64,000 bases of DNA from Haliclona indistincta (Eukaryota; Porifera; Demospongiae; Haplosclerida; Chalinidae). The stretch is from the NCBI GenBank assembly GCA_964017065.1, contig OZ024788.1, positions 4,170,887 to 4,234,886 on the forward strand, read 5' to 3'. The notes under the pieces are model-generated. The model saw only the letters and a program-made list of their open reading frames with translations, did not search any database and had not been told where the DNA came from. Each line of letters opens with the position of its first letter. Position 1 is the stretch's first letter. The position numbers and the translations under genes were made by a program. Shown piece by piece: positions 11,501 through 26,500 of this stretch.

Positions 11501-14500
11501 ATATCCTAATACATGTAAGTAACAATTAAAGGGCATACAGTAGTTTGAAGAGATCTTGCAGCGTGAGAAATGACAAGCTATCACATACGTCATTGCCTTT
11601 CTATTGCACACGTGATGACTTCTCAATTTTCTCGTTGCAAGATCTCTTCATACCGCTATAACAAGAGAACGAGTGGTGGCTACAATGGTGAGAAGTAGAC
11701 GGCTTGTTCATTGTAGCCACCTTCTTAAATAGTGGTCATCCCTACATACCCAAGCGGCAGAGGCAAATACAGTAAATATTTGACAGTGCTTACAATGTAC
11801 ACAAGTACTTCCAAATGTGCTTCACCTCATTATACATGAAATTACTGCAACTGGGGTATTTCTTTTTGTGAGCTATAAGTACAATGTTCATTCTTAAAAA
11901 AGCTTTTTCTGACAAAAGCAACAAGCACGATACTGCTGGTCAATTTTGAAGGTCATATACATGTAAATTACAGAGTGGCCTGTCTTTTAAACGTTCATGG
12001 TTAATGGTAGTCAAATGTACCTCAAAATTCTAAAAAATGAACAAAGCCTGGAGGATAACATGTTGAGTTTAGCAAAAAGCCTGATCACCTGGGTGTTTTC
12101 ATTCAACTGGTTGGACCAAAACCAAAAATTAACTTTGTGTGGCCTAACTTAGAGTGACAGGTCACAATTGTAGTAGTTCAGCACTTTTATCACACTGTTA
12201 GATCTAAGACATAAACCATGTAAAGCACCATTAACAAGAAAATAGAAAGATTTCTAGCGAAATCAAAAGGATGTAGGGATGAATGAAATCTGCAATTGGT
12301 CCACAATGTAAACCAACAAGGAACTAGCATGGAATGGTAACACGGTTGACTTGCTAACAGACCATAGATCCCTACATCAGTGACTGCTGTGGCAGACTAT
12401 AGCTAATTCAGCTAGTTGCCGTTGACTGACACCGAAGTGCATTGAATTGAATTCAACTTGACTGTGACAATTAAAATATTGATCTTATGTACAGCCACTG
12501 ATGTAGGGATTTATGGTCTGTTAGCAAGTCAATCGTGTTACCATTCCATGCTATAGTTCCTTGTTGGTTTACATTGTGGACCAGTAGCAGATTTCATTCA
12601 TCCCTACATCCCATAAGTTTGGTTTGCTGTTGTTGATAATTTCTTTATGTGACCTTTTTAACTTGTAGCTCAAAATATATTATTCATAAATACTGAAACT
12701 AGCTCATGAATTCTGCAAAGCATTCGAGCCCACCCACTCTAGTTTACAAAATTCTGTACGGCAGTGATACTATCTGGCGAGCAGCAGAACTGTGATACTA
12801 CACGAGCTTACTCGGTGAGTTGTTCTTCGAAGACTCCAGACGCCAATATGCGCTCTCCATACGGCGATACTCTAATTCTAGAATTCGTGTGGTTGGTGAC
12901 GTGCATATTGCGTAATCACAATATGGCGTCTAACACTTAGCTGACAACCGTCTGTGATCGTGAACTCGTCGAATTTATATCGACATTTCGCTAAAAACTA
13001 AGTTAAAAAGACTCCTGCCAGAAGAATTTCACGACTGTTTGTGGGTGTTTTGGTCTCGGCACTGCTCGCATAAAGGCGCTAGGCGAGTTGAAGAAAGAAA
13101 GAAAGAAAGAAAGAAGAAGAAAACGAAGATGACGAAACACGATATTCATTTTCTGCAGGTTCGTCTCTTTAGTGACCATTTCGAGCAATCTCCTTGCTGC
13201 TGTAAGATGGGGCAGCGCCAGAAAGCAGATCTATAAGTGTCTTTGGACGTATAAAATTCATCACCAGGCGAAATATCAGCGTTTGAACGCTAATAAATTG
13301 TATGTAGCCGCCATTTTGTTTTCTTGGCCATCCCTACAGAGGGAGGCACTACCATGCCTCCCTAATACCGTATAGCGGGTAATTTTGACGGGAGGAACTT
13401 TGGCAAATTTCAAGCATTCATCAAAATAAAATTCGCCAAAATCTGCTTTTTCTATTGCGGTAATACGTGAGCCAGGCTCTTCACTGCAAAAACAAAAGTG
13501 GTAAATTACCACCCAAGCGGGAGCTATATGTTAGCGGGGAGATTTTACACCAAATTTAGTGGAGTTTTTACGCCTGACAGCGGACATTTTCCACTTCATA
13601 GTGTAAAAACTCCACTAAATTTGGTGTAAAATCTCCCCGCTAACATATAGCTCCCGCTTGGGTGGTAATTTACCACTTTTGTTTTTGCAGTGTTGGAGCC
13701 AAAATTAAATTTGCCATAACGCAAAATCTGGGTCATTCGCTAAAATTTTGACCCTCCAAAATTACCTGCTATACGGTAGTACATAAAGTCAAAAACATAA
13801 AAAAACTGTAATGTGCTTAAAAGTCATTTTTTGTGTCACCCGTTAGATCTACAGCCCATTCACGACTAAGGTTTGTTGACTTACGAAATGTGAGGATACT
13901 ACAGTGAATAAATAGGGGTTTTCCAAAAGTACGTCATCACCATAGTAACGCATGCGGCCGCCATTTTGTTTGGGTCCAGATTCACGACTGTACTATCTTA
14001 GACTGCACTATCACAACTATAATGAATACCAGCTTGTATGTTGATGGTATTCCAGGTGCCTTTCCAACTAAATACATGGTTTACTATTGTATTCTAGCTG
14101 TACGCATGGCTGGCTATATAGTCTACAGATCGTGTTGCTAGATCGGCATATCACAACTTCTCAGGTTTATGGTTAGCAAGAGATGTTATCAACATACAAG
14201 CTGGTATTCATTATAGTTGTGATAGTGCAGTCTAAGATAGTACAGGCGTGAATCTGGACCCAAACAAAATGGCGGCCGCACGCGTTACTATGGTGATGAC
14301 GTACTTTTGGAAAACCGGCCCTATAGCACCACAGGTGCAGATGCCTCGGTATAAGTGCATGCATACCGAACAGCAACACTGGACATGCTTCAACAATACA
14401 CAGTAACTGCAGCTATAATGCTAAAGAAAATTAAAAAGATTTCTATCGAAATCAAAAGGATATAGGAATGTTGAAGGAACAAGCATGGAATGGTACTTGT

Positions 14501-17500
14501 GTAACAATAAGTAACTGACCAGATTTCTTAGCCTTTCTGATAATTTTTAATCCACTGCATGGACCCCTGACTCCTTTTAGAGTGATATCCAGTACTAGGT
14601 CAGGAGGAGTGATGTCATCAGAAGCAGCTTTGAGTGATATCTCACAGTGTGGAGGACTACCAACACCATTTAAAGCATAGTGTACTACCTTATCAAATTT
14701 AACCTGAATAGTGTGTATAAATAATAGATCAAGCTATTCTATTCTTCACTTACTTGATTGTGTTGTTCATTAAGAATCACTGTCCAACCATCAACTTTAG
14801 TAAACTTAGGTTTAATTGAATTAAATGACGTTATATCAACAGGTGGATCACTGTTTGCATCCTGATAGTAATGCTGCACTCTCTGTAGTACAAATATATA
14901 ACACAAAAAGTAATAAAGCACCAAATTTGCAATGCCTGGCCATGCAAGCTAGCATGCAACCAGTAATGCAAAGAAAATTAAAAAGATTTCTATCGAAATC
15001 AAAAGGATGTAGGGTTGTGAAATCTACCACTGGTTCACAATGTAAACTAACAAGGAACAAGCATGGAATGGTAATACGATTGACTTGCTAACAGACCATA
15101 GATCCCTACATCAGTGGCTGCTGTGGTTGACCTAGTTGCTGTTGACTGCTGACGTGCATTCAGTTTGTGCATTCAGCCACTGCCTGACGTGCATTCAGCC
15201 ACTGATGTAGGGATCTATGCTCTGTTAGCAAGTCAATCGTGTTACCATTCCATGCTTGTCCCTTGTTAATTTACATGCAGTGGTAGATTTCACAGCCCTA
15301 CATCCTTTTGATTTCGATAGAAATCTTTTTAATTTCTTGTTTGTGTCCTTTTTACTTTTTTAGTGGAGTGCAGTTCAATATCATGCACGTACTGAGCCAT
15401 CTTTGTTTTCACCATTGATTTAGTTTCCTGTTGTTGATGGCTTTTCTTTATTATTAACAATTTAAACTTGTAGCCAAAAATAATTGTTACGCTGTACATA
15501 CGTACGTATCAGCTCGCCTACGCATACATGCAAGCATGAAGTGCATATGAGCCCTGCCCACACTAGTTTGTAGATCTGTACGGCGGTTATAATTATCTGG
15601 CAAGCGCAGAATGGTGATCCTATACGAGCTTACAGTTCTTCGAAGACTCCAGACAGATATGTGTTCTCCGTGATCCATACAGCGCGGCGATACTCAAGCT
15701 AGTGCCTGGTCACATGCGCTAACCACTGCTTGGTCACGTGCGTATTGCGCAATCACAATAATGGCGTCTAACACTTAGCTGACAATGGATCACGATCGAA
15801 AAATCGCTGAATTTATATCGCCGTTTCGCTAAAAACAAAGTTCAAAAGGCACCTGCCAGGAGAATTTCACGACTGTTCATGGGTGTTTTGGTCTCGGCAT
15901 TGCTCGCGTAAAGGCGCTAGGCGCGCTGAAGAAAGAAAGAAGAAAGAAGAAAACGAAGATGACGAAACTCGATTTTCACCATTTCCAGGTTCGTCACTTT
16001 AGTAACAATTTCGAGCGATCTCCTTGCTACTGTAAGATGGGGCAACAACAGAGAGCAGATTTAGGTGTCTTTTGGCATATAAAATTCATCACTAGGCGAA
16101 ATATCAACGTTTGAACGCTAATACATTGTATGCAGCCGCCATCTTGTTTTTCCGTTCAACCTTACATAGGGAGGCACTACCGTGCCTCCCTAATAAGACA
16201 ACAAATGTACATGTACATGATGAAAGCATGTAAGCTGCAATAGAAGACAGCGATACATAACATGCACGAATTAAACGGCCGACCTGATCAGAGTAACAGA
16301 ACTATCTGGAAGCAAGTATCTTAAAACCAGTAATTTTAGCGACCACTTAATTTAGCGTTTTTCAATGTAAGACATTTAGCATGTACTAATTTTAGCGTTT
16401 GCAGGACGTCTGCAATATTAATGAGATTCATGTTTATTACCACAAAAATGATAACCACAAAATGAATATGATTATTGATTGTCCTTGCCATTGTAACAGG
16501 AAAGAAATGGATCTTCTGGTGGCAGCACAGTGGTTCCATCCAGCAAGCCAAAAATACCTGCCTTCTTCCAGCCCTTATGAATGATATCCTTCCCCTTACT
16601 AGAAGTCATATAGTTGTAAAGAGCTATTAACCAAGATGCATGGAGAGGCTTTATTGTAGACAATCGAAGTCTACCTGTATGTCATCAAGTTGTTTGCCTC
16701 CATCAATCTGCTCTTTAACAGCTGCAGCATAATACTCTGTGAATTTTTTCCGTAGAAATGTTTTTGCAGAACCATTCACGGTTAGGTCAAGGGGTTGGAA
16801 AAAGTGGGTCATGTTTGCTGGAACAGCTACTAGTTCAAAATCAAGAGTGGCTAGCCTGTCTTTGACTTTATCCGTCATTTGCCCTCTGAAGACATCCCAC
16901 ACTACAAGAGCCTTTTGATTCTCAGGTAGACCTGCCTTAGCACGTGCTTTGACTACGTATGGATGAAGCACTGTATCAATTAGCTTTAGAGTTTCTTCTT
17001 CATTTGACCAGTGCTTGACATTTTGAGAGATGAGAAACCCTGTAGGAAAGCGCACACCACGAGGATGACAAGCTGTAGTCTTTCCGGCATAGATAATCTG
17101 CATGGGCAAGAACTCTCCAGACAGTGTCACAACAAAGTTCAAAGTTATATTTCGCTTGTCAGTGAAACCTTTGATTGCAACTGACTTGGCTCCACGGGAA
17201 CCCATGGTTGATCTGCCAACTGAAACATACGATGAAGGTATTTGATCCGAGTTCAGTACAAGTTCAGGTGGGATAGAGTAGGTCTTGATTGCCCTTTCAA
17301 TATCACGAAGATACTGGAGGCGAGATTCATTGTAAACACCTTTCGGAACAGGAGGGCGTGACGTAGTTGCCATCCTCCTCACGAGCCCCATGCGCTTGTA
17401 AACAGACTGAACCCATGAGCGTTTAAGGTCTTTGACTTCAATTGATAAAGGATGAGAAGAATCAGACTCAAGTAGTGCTAAAGCAGTTGCACGGACAACA

Positions 17501-20500
17501 GTGCTATTAATAACTCCACCTCTAGCTCGAATGCCTCTAAGAAACACCAATAACTTCTCGTCAGTTTCTAAAAGCAATGGTGGGCGGCCTCGTGGCAAAG
17601 ATGATATTTCTGTAACTGGTACTGGATTACTTTTCTTGCGTTGAACATCAAGATGTGTCTTGTAAGCTTTCTTGAAATTACGAACAGTGCTCTCCTTTAG
17701 GGCAGGAAACTCTCTCTTGAAATGGCTGATTGTATTAATATTACCATTCTCTAGTGCATACTTTCCAATCCTAGCCCTTTCTTTCGGATTGTAGTGTACA
17801 TAAGAACCGCGTGGTTTTCTTTTCTTTGCAGCTGCAGGGTCAGCTAGTTCAGCTACACTGTTTACTGTGGATTCGTACTGTATAGCTCCAAGCCCTGATT
17901 CTTCTTGTGTTGGCATATGTTCTGGGGCAACATTCGGTAGCTCTCGGCTGTTCACAGAGCGATCAATTCGTGAAAAACCAAACTGGAACAACGACATAGC
18001 TCCTTAGTACAGGCGTGTTTCGAATACGTTGTCCAAGTGTTATAGGTGTGGTCCAGACACGTGGATACACTGCAGGTGCCAGTTTTACCATAGATACGAT
18101 TATCCATGGCCGATCTCACGTTTCGATTCTTGTGTGGACTTCGAGGATACCATGTATATCGAAGTGTGTGGACACCAAAACAACAAGAGATTCTTGACGC
18201 TCATCAAGAGACCAACAATCCGTATGATCGGTACGCGATTGCCGCTTGGAAGCGTGCTTCATCGCCTGTTCTGAAAAAAGTTGTCGGTCACTTGCCAAAT
18301 GAAATCTCTCGGTTCACGTGGTTTATTATAGCTCACGGAGCTGCTATTACTGTACGAGTTGTAGCTGTGCAATACAGGAGATCACCACTAATCCGAGGAG
18401 GACTGGAGATACCTGTAGAAGTATGCGTAGCAATGGCTAACTCAAACGAGAATACACGAGCTCTTCATAAATACATTGACTTTTTTAATGATCACTATGA
18501 AGAACCGGTTGGTGAGAACTTTCGAGACTACACAGACAGCATACTCTCAGGACTTGGAGTTGATGACGATATCTCGGACTCTAGTTCAGACGAGTCTGAC
18601 AACGAACCATCAAATTAATTATTATTCATGTTATATTAATTATTACATCATCGAAATGTCATAAGTTAATTTTAGCGTCATCTAAATTTAGCGTTTATGA
18701 CCTCACTCGCTAAAAACGCTAAAATTAGTGGTCGCTAAAATTACTGGTTTTAAGGTATTATGATTGAGTGGTAACTTTCCAGCTGCTGTTGTAATCAAGC
18801 AAGCATAAATGCTCAAATGTAGTTGGGAATGACTTTAACTCTTGCTACTCACTTGTCTACATTGTAGCAGTTAGATGTTTCTACTGAGCTCATTATTTTC
18901 ATAGCTACCTATGAACTTGTGTGAACTGTACTATCACAGATCAAGCCTTCTAGTTGTACAGACAACTAAGGCCTGACCACCAGTTTAGGTAAGCAAATCA
19001 CGCCATAACTCGACTAAACCTTTAGTGGCAAATTTTGGCTTTCATAAACTACCTACATGCATATCAACCTGTATTGCAAATTTCAGTGCTTACACTGTAG
19101 TAGCAAGCGGTTGCTGAGATTCGCATTGCGTACACACAAGCACACACACACACACACACATAACAGTTAACCCTTTAATTGCTGAATTATTTTGACGAAA
19201 ATTTGAGTTGCTCTAAACTGACTGTTCGTCTTGCGATTTTCTACAACATGCAGTACGCTAGCTGTTCCAAACTAGCACTGTTTTTCCAGGCATGTCAAAG
19301 TTTACGACCATGCACTAAACTCTCAGTTGGCCACTCCCACTTCGGAACTGAAGCCGCTTAAATGCTGCGACCTCGTCATTTTTCAGCCAATTTTGGTCAT
19401 CGTTTAGCCCTGGTGACTGATACAAAAACCTGGTGGTGTCCAGGTGAGCAAACAGCACGGTTTGGATCATATTCTATGCCCAAGTATGCATTTCCGGGCA
19501 CCCTGAAGCCTTAAAAATGCCAAATGTGGCGAGGAGCTCTGCCCCTTCGAACCCCGGGTTAACAGGGGGGACACCCCCTTTAAAATTCCCCCCGTGCTGT
19601 ACGTTTTAGTGGGGAGGGCGCGCCGAAAAACAGTAGGTTTTTTCAGGTAGTCATCTTTTGCAATTAAACTTGATTTGACCTTTCTAGAGCACTTTTCACA
19701 CTATTTATGACGTCTGGAGTAGGTGGAGTCAATTATGACGCCTAAAATGCGTCTTTGGGGCTTAAAGGATTAAGGGGGCGGGTACACGAATTTTTGCCGT
19801 TTTGTACAGTTTTTAAAATATGCATAAAACGCTTATTTCTAAAGCTTTGCTAAAGAACTAAAGTTTTAATGAAATATAACACATCGGTGCATGTTTAGCG
19901 CGATTTTGTCCAGGTACAGATTCGTATGTGCGTAGTTATCATACATTTTTAGAATATTATGAATTAACGTTTTTTTTCTACAGGAAATGTTTGCAGATGC
20001 TGAAATTTCGCCAGTAGCAATAGATTGCCTATGTCCAAAAACGGTTGGATGGATTTGGCGTGCAGTTGCGCTGAAGCATTTTTGTCGCTATAATAGCTTT
20101 TATTTTGTTTTACTTACAACTGTTAGTATTCATATAATACAAACTCTGTAAGATCGGGCCAAACGGATCCAACCGATTGTGGTACACATACTTATGATGC
20201 TGCAGCCAGACCTTTGATAGCTAAAACTGTTGCAAACGAAAGTAAAACGTAAAATATGTAGCGTGTGTAAAGCTGAGTTAATTTCTTGGTCGCGCGCCGC
20301 AAGATGTGACGTCAGCGTTGCAATCACGAATACATTGTCTGAGCCCTGGCTATAGCTAAGTGACGCAATTCTACGCAGAGGCCGGCGTTTACACTAGCGC
20401 ATTTTTGTGGTGACCACAGGTTATGAATATTATGCATATTAATTAGCGTACCCGCCACCTTAATGAGAAGATGAACAGATTTGACAAAACCCTTGGCGTG

Positions 20501-23500
20501 TCATGCACTTTTAGAGTTAGTTTTGATTTGCAGCAGAAGCCTAAGTGCCAACCTGCTGCTGTAGCTAACTTAACCAGAAGACAGCAAAGTGCTGACCGCT
20601 AGGTATAGGTCTGTCACTTGGGCGTGTCCATGCATGAACATGTAGGTAGCCAGGCTTTGATGTATATACATCCTCAGAGATGTCCTATAATCTACCCGTA
20701 AATAGGTAGTTAAGGTGACGGTTATCAGTTGTGCCCACGCAAGTCATCAAAATGATGAATATCACTTTTAATTTTTACGATAATCTAGTTGTATTCTGCT
20801 GCGTGCCTTCGTGGATGTAGGTGTGGTGAGCATAATGTGTGGGCGTTCATGGGTACTTTGTTGGAAAATGGTGTACCAATGAGTGGTCAATTCTTGTGTA
20901 AAAATTCATAAACAACACTCCGCTGCACTCTTTCCAGGTTAGTTCGAAGTCCAGAGCAAGGCCCGAGAGTGTATTGCTTGTACAAAAGTAACTGTTTGTT
21001 AGTTATGCAGCAAGTTGTCCGTGAAATCAAGAGTGAGTTCTGATTTGTTCGTCTCTAACTCAGGCAATATTCATCAGTAGCCAACCAACACGGCATCAGG
21101 CACTCGAGTGGGATACCCGGCACTTTTACTTTATTCCATCTCGTTCCTTTTCTTTTGCAAGCTTCATCCCAATAATAAGTATTAGTCATTGCCCTCACGC
21201 GAGGGCTTTAACCGACATTAATGACCGTGGAAAATTCGGTTGCCCGAGACTGTACGAGGGCAACCAACTTTCCCGAGATCATTAATGTCGATTAATGCCC
21301 GAGTTTTGTAGGCCAATAAATGGCTTATTATATAGATGGTGGGCACATACAATGTCAAACGTTGATATTTCACCTGGTGATGAATTTTATACGTCTAAAG
21401 ACACTTAGATCTGCTCTCTGGCGTTGCCCCATCTGACAGTAGCAAGGAGATTGCTCGAAATTGTTACTAAAGTGACGTACCTGGAAACGGTGAAAATCAT
21501 CCGGCTTATTCTTCTTTCTTCATCGCACCTAGCGCCTTTATGCGAGCAGTGCCTAGACTAAAACACCCACGAACAGTCGTGAAATTCTCCTGGCAGGTGC
21601 CTTTTGAACTTAGTTTTCAGCGAAACGGCAATGTAAATTCCATGATTTCTTGATCGTGAGTTAGACGCCATTATAATGATTGCGCAATACGCACGTGACC
21701 AAGCAGTGGTTAGCGCACGTCACCAAGCACAAGTTAGCGAGTGTATCACTGCGCCGTATGATCATGGAGAACACATTATTTCAGTGTCTGGAGTCTTTGA
21801 AGAACGGTAGGCTCGTGTAGGATCACCATTCTGCTCTTGCCAGATAATTATAACCGCCGTATAAACAAGTGTGAGCGGGGCTCGTATGCACTGCATGCAT
21901 GCGTAGGCGAGCTGATATGTACAGCATAACAATTAAATTTTTAGCTGCAAGTTTAAAATTATAAAAAAAGCCATCAACAACAGGAAACTAAACTAATGGT
22001 GGAAACAAAGATGGCTAAGTACTGAACTGCACTTTACTGAAAAATAAAAAAGGACACAAACAAGAAAATTAAAAAGATTTCCCAAAAGGATGTAGGTTTG
22101 TGAAATCTACCACTGGTCCACAATGTAAACCAACAAGGAACAAGCAAGGAATGGTAACAAGATTGACTTGCTAACAGACCATAGATCCCTACATCAGTGG
22201 CTGTACATAAGATCAATATTTTTTCTCAAGCTGAATTCAATTCAATGCACGTCAGGTGTCAGTCAATAGCTACTAGCTGAACTAGCTATAGTCAGCCACT
22301 GATGTAGGGATCAATGGTCTGTTAGCAAGTCAATCGTGTTACCATTCCATACTTGTTCCTTTTCGGTTTACACTGTGGACCAGTGGTAGATTTCTTTTTA
22401 AACCATAGTATGAATAATTCTCTTTGATGTAACGAGCGTTGATGAGGGCTATAAATCGTGTACAGCCCGCACGCAGAGCCCCTCGCCGCTTTCGGCATTT
22501 TTAGGGCTTCAGGATGCCCGGAAATGCATACTTTGGCATAGAATATGGTTTAAACTGTGCTGTTTGCTCACCTGGACACCACCAGGTTTTTGTATCAGTC
22601 ACCAGGGCTAAATGAAGACCAAAATTAGCTGAAAAATGACGAGGCCGCAGCACTTAAGTGGCTTCAGTTCTGAAGTGGGAGTGGCCAACTCAGATTTTAG
22701 TACATGGTCGTAAACTTTGACATGCCAGGTAAAAACAGTGCTAGTTTGGCACAGCTAGCATACCGCATGTTGTAGAAAATTGCTAGACAAACTGTCAGTT
22801 TAGAGCAAGTCGAATTTTCGCCAAAATAACCTAGCAACTAAAGGGTTAAAGTAGTTATATACCTCACAGTCGGTATATAGCTACTATATACATCCTTTTG
22901 ATTTCGATAGAAATCTTTTTTGTTCTTGTACAAATAGATGTCTGCATCTTTCGCGCGTTGCTATAGATGACGCTACGCGTGGTCAATAACCTACATTAAT
23001 GCCCTCAAATAGAGCAATCCGATTGGTAAAAGATGACGTACTATGTAATAACATGTAATTTTTATACTACACATGCACACTATTACTAACTTACTTCAGC
23101 TACTGTTGGATCCTTTGAATAAAATGCAATAGATGCCTTCCAGTCGTTCAATCCTCTCTTGTGATGAAACACTTGATAGACACAGTTTGTAACAGGAGCT
23201 ACAAAAAAAATTTATTAGTGTTGATTTGATACACTAGTACTAACATTAACGAATGTACCGAAGGTGCGTATGCCTCAGTGAAATTTTGAGTAGCTCAGTG
23301 ATGTGTTTAATCATATCTGATCTGACAACACACACTACTAACAGTAAAGAAGCTGTAGCTATACTAGAATTCAATAGCTGAGCATGGCAGTGCATGACAG
23401 TCTTGACCACGAATGAAACCTTCAGCCTTAGAGCTGTTGAACTGCTTAGCATGGTAAACAACAGTACTAGTCTTGCATACACTATAGAAAAATGACCAAT

Positions 23501-26500
23501 GATGCACATGCAGATGTCCGCTTCACAATACATTTTGTAAAACTGCAGCTAAATAGACTTTTATTCAACTGGCTGTATTCAAATAGGACAGAAGCTGCAG
23601 AAGCCAAACAGTGCTGACCACATAGTGCGACTATTAACCCTTTTGGGATGATTTTAACCAAATGATATAGATTAGAGACTGGCTACTACAACTCATAGTA
23701 GCCAGCTATTCTCGTAGTAATCAAGTGGTAACTCGTAGTAGTCAGGTATTTGCATTGATTGGTTTATTTGACCGGGAAATAACATAGTAAAGCAGTGATG
23801 ATAATTGTATTGTTAATATGACATACATGTATAGACCATTTTTAGTCGCTAATCATTTTCCCGCACGCGCCCGTACAACACCGGACATGACCGTGTCGAC
23901 GCCACCATATTGTCGGTATTGTGCTGCAGGAAAAACACAAGGTTTCGTCTTTTTGCGTGCTTAGCTAGGTACTTTGCACACACAAGCGAAAGTATATTAC
24001 TTATATGAGTCACTAGAGCTTCTAAACGCGCGTTTCTATCTCTCAAACAGCCAGCAAAGCGGGAAATATGGAACGAAACTACTGACATTTTGTTCAATTT
24101 TACTGGCACACTGTGTCTACGCGCAACTACATCATGGTAGCAAACTATACTGGATAGCGGCCTTGATCGAACAGTCCGGATCCAATCGATAATAGCTTGG
24201 CTGATACAGAACAGCAGCAAAACTGGACCGATTTGTAGCAGTCAACTGCTTGTTAACTTCGCTTTCTTGACCGAGATTGTGGCAGTAATGTTCGTTTGTA
24301 AACTCTTAAGCTTGCAATGTAATATTCTATCGCTTGCAAGTGGAAAGTAGCCTGCCAAGTGCGCAAAGAAACGAATATCTTGTGTTTTACCAGCAGCACA
24401 ATACCATCAATATGGCGGCCCAAAGATTCGCGCCTATTAGTGCCTAAAATGGTCTATTCTGTAGCTAATTGAGTGTTTTACTTTCTAGTCAGAGTTACTG
24501 TCATCTTAGCCTCGTTCCCTGCCAAATTTTCGTAACACGGAAACGCAACGAAACGAAACGGTGAAAATTGGGCCTGGTACACACTGCAAGGGTACTACAT
24601 GTAGTGCGCATGCTCAGACTATATCCGGTATCTGGGTATTCATATTCATTTGGGGCATTCTCGCTACATTACACCGTATACTAGCCCGTTCCCGAAGCAC
24701 TTTCCGTGTTCTTCCAAGACTAAAATTATCGTACAGCTCGGCATTTGTGCTTTCTGCCTTGATCAACATGGGTATACGCTAAAGCCGAAGCATGAGGAGA
24801 CTTTTTATCACTGTCCTGCAACGGTTTTGTGATTTTTGTCCGATTTTCTACGTGGAACAGCAAGTGTTTTAGCCGCCAACTTCTCCCATTCCTTTGTGAC
24901 AGCAAGCTGAAGCAATCCAGTATCCTAAAGGCGAGCGCTGTGTCGTGTTAGTGTTGCTTGCTTCATCGCAGGAGCGCATATGAACAAGGGAGCATGTAAC
25001 TCTGAACACTACCCCATATAACGGCGAAATCCTAATATGGAGGACTTGCTATTTTTAGTTACTTTCCATATAAAGTATAAATGTGACGTTTGTGGATGTA
25101 ATAACTAGTACACGCCCATTATTAATAATATAGGATTTAGATCGACGTTCTGACTGTGATCAAGTGATCGTCGAACCCCAGCGAGCTAGCTATGGAGCAG
25201 GCCTCTAAGCGAAGTAGGCTTACATTTTACCACACAAGCCCTTTAAGATATTCTTCATCTGGAAGGGTGAGACGAAATGCTAAAGAGAAGACGCCACTGT
25301 CAGCCATTGCAAGACACGATTGCTAGAAGGGCACTCACTGCTTGGCTGTGGTGTGCTAATAGCGCTGCCATCTCGGCGATCGGTCTCCGAACTCTCGATC
25401 TCAGCTGTTTGCATACTGGCGGTGGTAGCCATGGTATCGAGTTTGCAACAGACCATGTGCGCTCGATTGGTGTGTGGGCGCAGGTACCGGGTGGAGGCGC
25501 GGTTGAAATATCTATTACTTAAAGACCTTATATGGATTATAGTTCTTATAATTATGGAAACTACCATTTTTAGAACAGCCGCCATTTTAGGATTTCGCCG
25601 TTTACAGAGTTACATGCTCCCTTGTTTATATGCGCTCCTGCTTCATCGTTAGCAAGCGTTCGTTAACGATATTCATTGCCGAGTAATATGAATAACATCA
25701 TCTCTACCCTTGCAGTGTGTACCAGGCCCAATTTTCGCCGTTTAATTCCGTTGCGTTTTTGCGTTGCGAAAATTTGGCAGGGAATGAGGCTACTGTCATC
25801 TATGACAAGAGGTCTCCCCGGATAGTCTGTTCTGCATAACGAACAGACTACCATAAACAAGAGCGACGATTAGTAGACACGTAGCGCAGATAGATGAGTG
25901 GAGGCGAGCTAGAATCGCTTTCGATCGTTCTGCACTGACAGCATGTAGCAGGGAAGGAGTTTCAAAAGCCAGGGTGGCGCTTGTTATGGTTGCACACATG
26001 GATGGTGACCCAAGGAGCTTCTGTGTAGACAGTTTAATGCTAGAAGAGCTTGACTTACCATTCGATTAACATTTGTGTAAGCTAGAGTACTGTTGAGTGT
26101 TGTTTTGCTGTCCAGAGCCACGTAAGAAGCAACTTTAGCTCGCCTCATCTTTACAAACACAAATGCCATTTCTTTGTTTGTTTGTTTTTATTTAACACAG
26201 CAACGAACACCATCAGACTATACGACTATCTCAATAACCTGATAAACTAACCAGTTATGGCAGGAGTTAAGAAAAACCGACAGTTCACCCTACCAAAATG
26301 AATTATCTAGTCATTTTTGCTGATTGCTTGAGTAGACGGCGTGGTGCGAACACAAAGGATGCCTCAAACTGAGCAGATGCATATCAGGTGAATTCCTTAG
26401 CGTTTGTGGCTCTACGTGAACAGGCATAGTGAACATTTGATACATACGACATACATACATTATGTGATGAGTTGGCCTGATCAGCCAACACATCATAGTA

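Larger units (their letters stand above)
16319..18755. mobile_element. two-gene pogo/jerky-like DNA transposon
   Basis: Terminal inverted repeats start TCTTAAAACCAGTAATTTT (left) and, inverted, CCTTAAAACCAGTAATTTT (right), and extend with TAGCGACCAC; both ends are flanked by TA (16317-16318, 18756-18757). The element carries a minus-strand transposase and a plus-strand HIRAN gene, divergently arranged with a 108-bp gap that must hold both promoters. It sits in a receptor intron. The TA duplication and transposase type place it in the Tc1/mariner-pogo superfamily. Confidence 0.85.

Noticed and set aside
18476..18664. Plus-strand frame overlapping the HIRAN gene
   Set aside because: Out-of-frame shadow of the HIRAN coding sequence.
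23849..24220. 123-codon minus-strand frame
   Set aside because: Confined to a TA-flanked MITE; no recognisable motif and no splice context.
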